64,000 bases of DNA. Source: a bacterium (lineage in GTDB: Bacteria > Joyebacterota > Joyebacteria > Joyebacterales > Joyebacteraceae). The DNA lies in NCBI GenBank assembly GCA_025774935.1, contig JALGZK010000010.1, positions 31,817-95,816 on the forward strand, read 5' to 3'. The notes beneath the pieces are model-generated. The model was not told the origin of the DNA and did no database searches. It saw only the letters and a list, made by a program, of their open reading frames with translations. Of the stretch, positions 50,470 to 57,188 are shown piece by piece. Every line of letters starts with the position of its first letter. Position 1 is the stretch's first letter. The translations under genes were made by a program, and so were the position numbers.

Positions 50470-51045
50470 CTAGCTCTCGAGCTTCCTGAGGAGCCACGCC
50501 ATGTTCTGGCCGAGGATCTTCATCGTCCGGAGACCCTCCGTATCCTCGTCGACCTCCCCCACGTCCCGGCCGATCCCGACGTTCCAGTAGACCGAGCCCG
50601 GGACGATCATCTGCTCGATGAAGAAGAAGTGGTTCATCGAGTCGAACGCGTGCGTGCTCCCCGCCCGGCGCACCGCTACGACCGCTGCGCCGACCTTCCG
50701 CGCGAGCATGTATTCGTTCGCGATCGATACCAGGCCCGCCCGGTCGATGAGCGCCTTGATCTCCGGGGAGACGTCGGCGAAGTACGTCGGCGAGCCGAGG
50801 ATGATGCCGTCCGCCTCGAGCATCTTGTCGAGGCACTCGTTCAGGACGTCGTTCTGGACGGCGCAGTGCTTGTCCTTGTTGGCGAAGCACTGGTAGCACG
50901 CGATGCACCCGCGGATCTTCTTCCCCGCGAGCTGGTAGAGCTCGGTCTCGATCCCAGCCTCCTCAAGCTCCCTGAACACGTGGCCGATGAGGAGCGCGGT
51001 GTTTCCGTCCTTGCGCGCGCTACCGCTGAACGCGACGACTTTCAT
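50470..51045 (-). CDS. Flavodoxin-fold NAD(P)H-dependent oxidoreductase
   Basis: This 191-residue FMN-reductase-type protein begins with VVAFSGSARKDGNT (FMN phosphate loop), followed by CIACYQCFANKDKHC (cysteines that suit an Fe-S or redox site, as in iron-sulfur flavoproteins), and GSPTYFADVSPEIKALIDR. It would transfer electrons or reduce small molecules in the cytoplasm. The gene converges with the plus-strand secreted-protein gene, with a 25-bp gap between stops. The partner is unknown. Confidence 0.88.
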   Translation of the reverse strand: MKVVAFSGSARKDGNTALLIGHVFRELEEAGIETELYQLAGKKIRGCIACYQCFANKDKHCAVQNDVLNECLDKMLEADGIILGSPTYFADVSPEIKALIDRAGLVSIANEYMLARKVGAAVVAVRRAGSTHAFDSMNHFFFIEQMIVPGSVYWNVGIGRDVGEVDEDTEGLRTMKILGQNMAWLLRKLES

Positions 51046-51065
51046 GGAACTCCCTCCTCCTTCGG

Positions 51066-51656
51066 CTAGATCCGTCTGCAGAGGAGGACGCCGCTCCCGA
51101 TGGGGACGACGAGCGCGTCGACCCTCTCGTCCGCAATCGACTGGTCGATCATCGGCCGCAGCACGTCCTCGTGGCTGATCACGTTGTCTGCGGCGAGAAT
51201 GCCGCCGGGGACCATGTTCGGGACGACGAGATCGAAGCAGTCCTGGTAGGTGTCCTTCTCGGCGTCGAGGAAGCAGTACGAGACGTCCGTGTAGTTCGCG
51301 AGATGGTCGCGAGCGTCGCCCTGGACGATCTCGATGATGTCAGCGACCCCCGCCACCCGGAACGTCTCCGTCGCGAGCTTCACCTTCGCGTCGAGCACCT
51401 CGAACGTCGTGAGCTTCCGCCCGGTCGCGCGGAGCGCGAGCGACGTCCACAGACCCGAGTACCCCCCGCTCGTCCCGATCTCGATGTACGTGCCGGCGGG
51501 CGCGCTCGCTGCGAGGACCGCGAGGAACCGCCCGGTCAGAGGCGGCACCTGGCGGAGTCTCTCGAGCGACGGCTTCCCGGCGTTTCTGTCGTCGGCGTCC
51601 ATGCACTCGAGGAAGCGCATGCGGTCTGTTATCTCCTGGGGTATGTCGTGGAACAC
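51066..51656 (-). CDS. SAM-dependent O-methyltransferase (family 3)
   Basis: This 196-residue protein has the catechol/caffeoyl-CoA O-methyltransferase pattern: GTYIEIGTSGGYSGLWTSLAL (motif I, EIGTSGGYS), TFEVLDAKVKLA, VSYCFLDAEKDTYQDCFDL (metal-binding acid, LDAEKDTY) and GGILAADNVISH. I chose GTG 51656, preceded by AGGAG and aligned to an N-terminal helix; the frame continues 24 codons upstream without similarity. It sits 20 bp upstream of the flavoprotein gene. Confidence 0.86.
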   Translation of the reverse strand: MFHDIPQEITDRMRFLECMDADDRNAGKPSLERLRQVPPLTGRFLAVLAASAPAGTYIEIGTSGGYSGLWTSLALRATGRKLTTFEVLDAKVKLATETFRVAGVADIIEIVQGDARDHLANYTDVSYCFLDAEKDTYQDCFDLVVPNMVPGGILAADNVISHEDVLRPMIDQSIADERVDALVVPIGSGVLLCRRI

Positions 51657-51736
51657 GGTCTCCTGAGCCTCCTCCCGGCGGATTGAGGGGCGCCGGGCGC
51701 CCCGCCGTCCGACCGCACCCGCGGGCAACGCGCCCG

Positions 51737-51765
51737 TTGAAGCCCGATGCGCGAACGGCTACGCT
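51737..51765 (+). promoter_or_regulatory. Promoter of the first CBM9-EEP gene
   Basis: TTGAAG (51737-51742) and TACGCT (51760-51765) are 17 bases apart. The same arrangement with the shared core GAACGGCTA(A/C)GCTG occurs before the second paralog at 53423, so conservation between the duplicates supports the site. The transcript would start near 51772, leaving a leader of about 95 bases. Confidence 0.65.
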
Positions 51766-51868
51766 GTTAGGCGAAGCAACGAACGTCCTGTCTTCCTGAT
51801 CGTGTCTCTTGAGCGTGTATCCAGAAGCCGTCCACCCCGAACCCGTCTCCTGAAACCGCGAGAGTGCA

Positions 51869-53368
51869 GTGAACGATTATACACGAACGCGGCTCCTCGT
51901 CTCTCTCATGTTCGTCGTTGTGGGTTCCATTCCTGGAGCGGCGGAGGCCGGAACTGAGTCGCCGCCGGGAATCGTCATCGACGGGAGGTTCGAGGACTGG
52001 GCCGACGTCCCGGTGGCCCACGCGGACCCCGGGGGCGACGACCTCGGGGGCGGGGTCGACTTCGGCGTCCTCAAGGTCGCGAGCGACGCGGAGCGCGTCT
52101 TCCTCTTCTTCGAGGTCGGGGTCGAGCTCAACCTCCAGCACGACAACGGGATCATCCTCCACGTCGACGCCGACAACTCCCCCGCGACCGGTTTCCCGCT
52201 CCGGGGCCTCGGCGTCGATTTCGAGTGGTGGTTCGGCGACCGCCAGGGCGTGAAGTGGTACCAGGCGACGCGCGTCATCGTCGACCAGGACGATGTGAGC
52301 CTGAGGCAGGGGCCGACAGTCTCCTCGACCGCGTTCGAGATCTCGTTCGACCGGCCGTGGCTCCTGAGCGGTGAGCCGATCCTCCGGAGGAGGAAGATCG
52401 CGCTCCTCCTCCGGAACGGGCACACGGGGATGAACGACACGCTCCCCGACCGCGGGGAGAAGCTCGTCGTCGAGCTCACGGCGGACCCGGCGCCCGAGCC
52501 GTGCCCGGCGAACCTCGTCCGCGAGCGCGCCGACGACATCCGCATCGTCGCGTACAACGTTCTCTTCGACGGGCTCTTCGACCGCGGGGGCAGGTTCATC
52601 CGCATCCTCCGCGCGCTCGACCCCGACGTCATCTGCTTCCAGGAGATCCAGTCTCACACCGACAAGCAGACCGCGGACATGGTCCGGGCGGCGATTCCGG
52701 ACGCGAGGTGGTACGCGAAGGGCGACGACACCAGCGGCGTCACGGTCAGCCGCTACCCGTTCGCCGATTCGCGGATCATCCCTTCCGAGCGGAACCACCT
52801 CTGGACGCTGATCGACCTTCCCGACCGGCGCTACCCGGTCGACCTCTCGATCGTGAACGCGCACCCGCCGTGCTGCTTCCGGGAGGAGGAACGCCAGGAC
52901 GTGCTGGACTCGATCGCGGCGTGGCAGCGCGACCTCATCGAGCCGGGCGAGCCCGAGCTCGAACCGGGAACGCCGATCGTGATCGCGGGCGACCTGAATC
53001 TGGTCGGCGCCGCGCGCCAGGTCGAGACCCTGCTCGCAGGAGCGATCGTGAACGAGGACCTCTACGGTCCGTCGCGAGCGCCAGACTGGGACGGGACGCC
53101 GCTCGTGGACTCGATGCCGTACCACACCACGTGCCGCGAGGCGTACACGTGGCGGGACGAGGACTCGTGGTTCGCGCCGGGCCGGCTCGATTACGTCGTC
53201 TACTCGGACAGCGTGCTCGAGCTCGGGAACCGCTTCGTCCTCTGGACCGAGGACATGTCGGCCGAGGAACTCAGGGCCGCAGGCCTCCGGGCCGACGACG
53301 TGAGAAGGGCCTCCGACCACCTGCCCGTCGTCGCGGACTTCCGCGTGCTCCCCCGCGAGGAGCGGTGA
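51869..53368 (+). CDS. Secreted CBM9/DOMON-like + endonuclease/exonuclease/phosphatase protein (intact copy)
   Basis: This 499-residue protein has a signal peptide (about residues 8-28), a beta-sandwich of the CBM9/DOMON-like type (IDGRFEDWADVPVAHADP, VDFGVLKVASDAERVFLFFE, NGIILHVDADN) to about residue 205, then an EEP domain: AYNVLFDG (Asn230), CFQEI (Glu259), VNAHPP (His332), AGDLNLVG (Asp375, Asn377), GRLDYVVYS and SDHLPV (Asp483, His484). All catalytic positions are present. The start is GTG 51869; MNDYTRTR matches MSDCTRAR of the paralog. It is likely a periplasmic or exported nuclease/phosphatase; the substrate is unknown. Confidence 0.88.
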   Translation: MNDYTRTRLLVSLMFVVVGSIPGAAEAGTESPPGIVIDGRFEDWADVPVAHADPGGDDLGGGVDFGVLKVASDAERVFLFFEVGVELNLQHDNGIILHVDADNSPATGFPLRGLGVDFEWWFGDRQGVKWYQATRVIVDQDDVSLRQGPTVSSTAFEISFDRPWLLSGEPILRRRKIALLLRNGHTGMNDTLPDRGEKLVVELTADPAPEPCPANLVRERADDIRIVAYNVLFDGLFDRGGRFIRILRALDPDVICFQEIQSHTDKQTADMVRAAIPDARWYAKGDDTSGVTVSRYPFADSRIIPSERNHLWTLIDLPDRRYPVDLSIVNAHPPCCFREEERQDVLDSIAAWQRDLIEPGEPELEPGTPIVIAGDLNLVGAARQVETLLAGAIVNEDLYGPSRAPDWDGTPLVDSMPYHTTCREAYTWRDEDSWFAPGRLDYVVYSDSVLELGNRFVLWTEDMSAEELRAAGLRADDVRRASDHLPVVADFRVLPREER

Positions 53369-53406
53369 TCGGCGCCGCGACATCCGCGCCGAGGCGCCGA
53401 ACGCGA

Positions 53407-53432
53407 GCGTTGAACGCAGGCGTTGAACGCAG
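53407..53432 (+). repeat. Two perfect tandem 13-bp repeats over the -35 of the second EEP gene
   Basis: GCGTTGAACGCAG occurs at 53407-53419 and again at 53420-53432. Each contains TTGAAC, and the second copy supplies the -35 box (53423-53428). The unit is itself near-palindromic (GCGTT...AACGC). It looks like a regulator site or a slippage duplication. Confidence 0.7.
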
Positions 53433-53451
53433 CCCCCGGAACGGCTAAGCT
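53423..53451 (+). promoter_or_regulatory. Promoter of the second CBM9-EEP gene
   Basis: TTGAAC (53423-53428) and TAAGCT (53446-53451) are 17 bases apart, matching the first copy's promoter in spacing and in the core GAACGGCTA(A/C)GCTG. The start ATG follows at 53503 after GGAGGGAGATCAGCG. Confidence 0.65.
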
Positions 53452-53502
53452 GGACGCAGCGAACGAGAAGCTCCCTGTTCCCCGAACGGAGGGAGATCAG
53501 CG

Positions 53503-54927
53503 ATGAGCGACTGCACACGAGCGCGCGGGCGGGCGGCTTCACTCCCGATCCTCCTGGCGGCCGCCCTCGCGGCCTCGGGACCGGCGGGCGCGGCCACGCA
53601 CGACGTCATCATAGACGGATCCTTCGCGGACTGGGCGAGCGTCCCGGTCACGTACACCGACCCCACGGGCGACGCCCTCGGCGGCGCCGTCGACTTCGGC
53701 GTCCTCAAGGTCGCGAGCGATCGCGAGCGCGCATACCTCTACTTCGAGATCGGCGCCGAGATGAACCTCCAGAACGACAACGGGATCGTCCTCTACGCGG
53801 ACGTCGACAACGACCCGGCGACGGGTCACGCCGTCGGCGGCATCGGAGCGGAGGTCGAGTGGAGGTTCGGCGAGCGGACGGGGGTCGTGAGGCACGCGGA
53901 GCCCGGGCTCATCGTGAGGCAGGCCGACGTCGGCCTGAGGCAGGGGCCGACCGTCACGTCGACCGTGTTCGAGGTCTCGTTCGACCGCAGGGCGGCGACG
54001 AGCGGCGAGCTCCTCATGGAGGACCGGAACGTCGCGATCCTCCTGCAGAACGAGTCGGGCGGAACGCGCGACACCCTCCCGGACCGAGGGGAGACGCTCG
54101 TGGTCGAACTCTCGGGCGCCGCCCCGGTGGAGCCCTGCCCGACGTTCATGAAGCGCAGGGACGCAGGCGACATCCGGGTCGTAACGTACAACGTCCTCTT
54201 CGACGGGATCTTCAAGAGACACAGCGCCTTCCGGCGCATCCTCAGGGCGATCGACCCCGACATCATCTGCTTCCAGGAGATCTACGAGCACAGCGAGAAG
54301 CAGATCGCCGACCGCCTCTCGACGATGTTCTCCGGCACGACGTGGTACGTCACGTCGAACGGGGACTGCGCGATCGCGAGCAGGTTCCCCGTTCAGAACC
54401 GCGGAGAGGGCAAGGTGGCGAGGGCCGTCTGGGGCTGGGTCGACCTCCCGGACGACCGGTTCGACCGCGACCTCTCGCTCGTCTGCGCGCACCTCCCCTG
54501 CTGCGGAGACAACGAAGGCAGGCAGGACCAGCTGAACGCCATCGTGCGGTGGCACCGGATGATGCGTGAGACGGGCCTCATCACGCCGCGCTGGGGCATG
54601 CCGTTCATGATCGCGGGCGACATGAACCTCGTGGGCTACTCGGAGCAGCTCGATTCGCTCCTGAACGGCTGGATCTCGGACGAGCAGAAGTACGGCGTCT
54701 CCCGCGCGGCCGACTGGGACGACACGGGGTTCGCCGACGCCATGCCCTACCACACGACCTGCCGCGAAGCGTACACCTGGCGCGACGATGCCGAGACGTA
54801 CGCGCCCGGCAGACTCGACTACATCGTCTACACGGACAGCGTGCTCGAGATCAGGAACCACTTCGTCCTGTGGACGCCGGACCTGACGGACGCCGAGCTT
54901 CGGAGCCTGGAAAGGAAGACGCCGTGA
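53503..54927 (+). CDS. Second CBM9-EEP paralog lacking the C-terminal SDH catalytic motif
   Basis: This 474-residue protein aligns residue for residue with the gene upstream through residue ~460: signal peptide, IDGSFADWASVPV sandwich, TYNVLFDG (Asn230), CFQEIYEHSEKQ (Glu259), CAHLPCC, AGDMNLVG and GRLDYIVYTDSVLE. It then ends LTDAELRSLERKTP instead of continuing to the ASDHLPVVADF of copy 1, so the Asp and His of the SDH motif are missing and its hydrolytic function is doubtful. The last 4 bases overlap the start of the beta-barrel gene. Sequence beyond the stop in other frames does not restore SDH. Confidence 0.87.
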   Translation: MSDCTRARGRAASLPILLAAALAASGPAGAATHDVIIDGSFADWASVPVTYTDPTGDALGGAVDFGVLKVASDRERAYLYFEIGAEMNLQNDNGIVLYADVDNDPATGHAVGGIGAEVEWRFGERTGVVRHAEPGLIVRQADVGLRQGPTVTSTVFEVSFDRRAATSGELLMEDRNVAILLQNESGGTRDTLPDRGETLVVELSGAAPVEPCPTFMKRRDAGDIRVVTYNVLFDGIFKRHSAFRRILRAIDPDIICFQEIYEHSEKQIADRLSTMFSGTTWYVTSNGDCAIASRFPVQNRGEGKVARAVWGWVDLPDDRFDRDLSLVCAHLPCCGDNEGRQDQLNAIVRWHRMMRETGLITPRWGMPFMIAGDMNLVGYSEQLDSLLNGWISDEQKYGVSRAADWDDTGFADAMPYHTTCREAYTWRDDAETYAPGRLDYIVYTDSVLEIRNHFVLWTPDLTDAELRSLERKTP

Positions 54928-55640
54928 AGAAGTGGATCCTCGCCGCGCTGATCGCCCTGCTCGTGCTGGCGCCAGCGGTCGCGAGCGGGCAGGTGCTCAT
55001 CGGAATGCTCCTCGGCGACAAGGTGACGTCGCCCACGTTCCACCTCGGCGCCAACGTCGGCGCTAACTACACGACCCTGACGGGCATCGACGGGGCGGGC
55101 GGCAAGTGGGGCTTCCAGCTCGCCCTCTTCGGCGAGTGGAAGTTCGCGGAGCGCTGGTATCTCCAGCCGGAGCTGGTGCCGTTCTTCTACACCGGAGCGC
55201 ACGACGTGCCGACGGGGACGATCGGCAGGGTGCCCCCGGACGAGTTCGCGGTCGAGACGTGCACGACCAGCATGAACTACTTCGCGGTCCCCATCATCCT
55301 GAAGTTCGCCGTCGCGCCCCAGTTCCACATCGGAGCCGGTCCGCAGGTCGGATGGGTGCTCAAGGCGGACAACACGTACGAGGCCGTGCCGGCCGGCGAC
55401 ATCGAGGTCACGACCGTGCAGGACATCAAGGACGCCGTCACCTCTCCGGACTACGGCGTCGCCTTCCACCTCGAGTACAAGTTCAAGGACCACTACCTGA
55501 GCCCGAGCGTCACAGGCCGCTACTACTACGGCCTCGCCGACGTCATCAAGGACAACACGGGCGACGAGGTCCGGAACAGCGTCTTCGAGCTCCTCCTCTC
55601 GTTCCCGATCGGGGGCGACAAGGACGTGAAGCAGGAGTAG
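54924..55640 (+). CDS. Outer-membrane beta-barrel protein
   Basis: This 238-residue protein has a signal peptide (WILAALIALLVLAPAVASGQ) and alternating aromatic/polar strands ending in a terminal strand VFELLLSFPIGG, typical of outer-membrane barrels of the OmpW/porin-like size. Segments GANVGANYTTLTGIDG, WGFQLALFGEWKFAERWYLQ (core: LALFGEWKFAERWYLQPEL), FHIGAGPQVGWVLKAD and VAFHLEYKFKDHYLSP show strand pairs. The start is GTG 54924, inside the previous gene's TGA overlap, with AGGAAGACGCC upstream. A strong terminator follows at 55674. Confidence 0.87.
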   Translation: MKKWILAALIALLVLAPAVASGQVLIGMLLGDKVTSPTFHLGANVGANYTTLTGIDGAGGKWGFQLALFGEWKFAERWYLQPELVPFFYTGAHDVPTGTIGRVPPDEFAVETCTTSMNYFAVPIILKFAVAPQFHIGAGPQVGWVLKADNTYEAVPAGDIEVTTVQDIKDAVTSPDYGVAFHLEYKFKDHYLSPSVTGRYYYGLADVIKDNTGDEVRNSVFELLLSFPIGGDKDVKQE

Positions 55641-55673
55641 GACTCGCCACAGAGTCGAACGCGAACGCAAGAG

Positions 55674-55706
55674 CGCCAGCCGGGTCCTCGGCTGGCGCTT
55701 CTTCGT
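55674..55706 (+). terminator. Intrinsic terminator after the beta-barrel gene
   Basis: GCGCCAGCCG (55674-55683) and CGGCTGGCGC (55690-55699) form a perfect 10-bp stem with a 6-base loop, followed by TTCTTC. It lies 33 bases after the barrel stop and closes the EEP1-EEP2-barrel segment. Confidence 0.85.
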
Positions 55707-55773
55707 GCATTCGGATGTCCGGACCCGGGCGCCGGCGCCCCGTGCGTGCCCCGCGCATGCCCCGCGCCGCTCC

Positions 55774-56490
55774 CTACCGCTTGAGCTTCTCCTGCACCTT
55801 CGCGCTCTCGAGCTCGCGGAGCGCGTCGGCTGCGATCCACTTCGCGGACTTCGAGTCGATCTTCTCCAGCCGCCTCGCCTGGCGGATGGCCGACGCGTTC
55901 AGACGTCGGTCGCGCTTCCCGATCTGACGGAGCGCCCAGTTCACGGCCTTCATGACGTAGTTCCGCTCGTCGAGGGACGCCTTCTCGATCACGTGCAGGA
56001 ACTCCTCGAACCGCCCGGCGCCCGTCTCCTTGTCGTGGACCGCGAGCGTCGCGATCAAGGCGAACGACGCGCGCTTCACGTACTCCTCCTCGCGCGTCGC
56101 CCACTCGAACGCCTTCTTCCACGCGAACGGCGTCTTCCTGAAGAGGTTCATGCAGCACTGGTCGCAGAGGTCCCACGAGTCGAACTTCTTCACCCAGCGC
56201 TCCATCTGCGCCTCGGTGACGCGCGCGGGGTCCTCGATCATCGTCGCGAGGATGCGCGCGTCGTGGATGCCGGTCTTCCAGAGCTCCTTCGCGAGGGCGT
56301 GGTCGGTCCCGGCCTTCTTCGCTATCTTCCTGAGGTTGGGGATGGAGACGCCGAACGCGGCCTCGACGTTGATGCCGTACTTCGCCATGCCCTCGAGCGC
56401 GTCGGGCCGGGCGTTCCGTTCGAGCTCCTGCATGACCTCGTCGAAGGTCATCGGGTCGGGTGCGGGTTCCTTCCCCTTGGCGGGTGTCAC
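55774..56490 (-). CDS. AlkD-like DNA alkylation repair protein (HEAT-like repeats)
   Basis: This 238-residue helical protein matches the AlkD family: VSIPNLRKIAKKAG near residue 50, KELWKTGIHDARILATMIEDP, VKKFDSWDLCDQCCMNLF and WALRQIGKRDRRLN. AlkD uses helical repeats to excise bulky N3/N7 adducts without base flipping. GTG 56490 sits 7 bases after GGAGG and overlaps the DUF2461 stop by 4 bp, so the two are coupled. Confidence 0.9.
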   Translation of the reverse strand: MTPAKGKEPAPDPMTFDEVMQELERNARPDALEGMAKYGINVEAAFGVSIPNLRKIAKKAGTDHALAKELWKTGIHDARILATMIEDPARVTEAQMERWVKKFDSWDLCDQCCMNLFRKTPFAWKKAFEWATREEEYVKRASFALIATLAVHDKETGAGRFEEFLHVIEKASLDERNYVMKAVNWALRQIGKRDRRLNASAIRQARRLEKIDSKSAKWIAADALRELESAKVQEKLKR

Positions 56491-57185
56491 CTCATTACCT
56501 CCACGAGCCAACGGTAGAGAGGTGCCATATCCTTGAACCGCTTGAAGCAATAATCGAGAAGCTCCCGGCTGTAAAGCTCTTTCGGCACCTTCCCGGACTC
56601 TCGTGCCCAGAGGCCGTTGTAGAGGAGGTATTCGGCGTTTCGGTGGTCGGGATCGTAGCCCCGCGGCGTCCTCTTGTAGTGCGCACCGCCCATCACGTAG
56701 CCCTTCTTGACGATGCCGTTCACGGCGCGGACGAGCGCGGCGCCCTTCTTCGGGTGCACAACGGCGTCCCGGTAGGCAGCGAGGTTCTCCTTCGAGAACT
56801 CGTGGGAACCCATCGCGATGAAGAGTTCCGTGGGCTCCAGGTGGAAGTAGAACCCGGGGCTCGACATCTTCTTCCTGTCGGCCTCCCACCAGAGGATGCC
56901 GAGGTACGTCTTGTACGGGCTCTTGTCCTTGCTGAACCTCGTGTCCCGGTAGATGCGGAAGATCGACCCCGCGCCATTTGTGCGCGGGTCCGCCATGATA
57001 TTCGGCGAGAGCTTCTTCAGCCGCTCCCCCATCGCCAGGACGAACTCCTGCGCCGGCGCGAGAACGCTCTCTTTATAGACGTCCTTGTTGGTGTTGAACC
57101 ACGTGCGGTTGTTGTTCTTCGCGAGGTCGCGGTAGAACTTGACGGTCGCTCTCGGGAAGCCGTCGAACGGGTACTTGGCGGGCAT
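56487..57185 (-). CDS. DUF2461-family protein
   Basis: This 232-residue protein has the DUF2461/TIGR02453 pattern: YPFDGFPRATVKFYRDLAKNNNRTWF (core: FPRATVKFYRDLAKNNNRTW), RIYRDTRFSKDKSPYKTYLG (core: RDTRFSKDKSPYKT), GFYFHLEP and GLWARESGKVPKELYS. The function is unknown in the family. The stop overlaps the start of the AlkD-like gene, which suggests a shared repair or stress role. The start is ATG 57185. Confidence 0.88.
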   Translation of the reverse strand: MPAKYPFDGFPRATVKFYRDLAKNNNRTWFNTNKDVYKESVLAPAQEFVLAMGERLKKLSPNIMADPRTNGAGSIFRIYRDTRFSKDKSPYKTYLGILWWEADRKKMSSPGFYFHLEPTELFIAMGSHEFSKENLAAYRDAVVHPKKGAALVRAVNGIVKKGYVMGGAHYKRTPRGYDPDHRNAEYLLYNGLWARESGKVPKELYSRELLDYCFKRFKDMAPLYRWLVEVMR

Positions 57186-57188
57186 GGT

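Noticed and set aside
54928-54990. Frameshift repair of the second EEP gene
   Set aside because: No frame after 54.92 kb encodes a SDHLPV-like stretch; the sequence goes straight into the beta-barrel signal peptide. The truncation seems genuine on this sequence.
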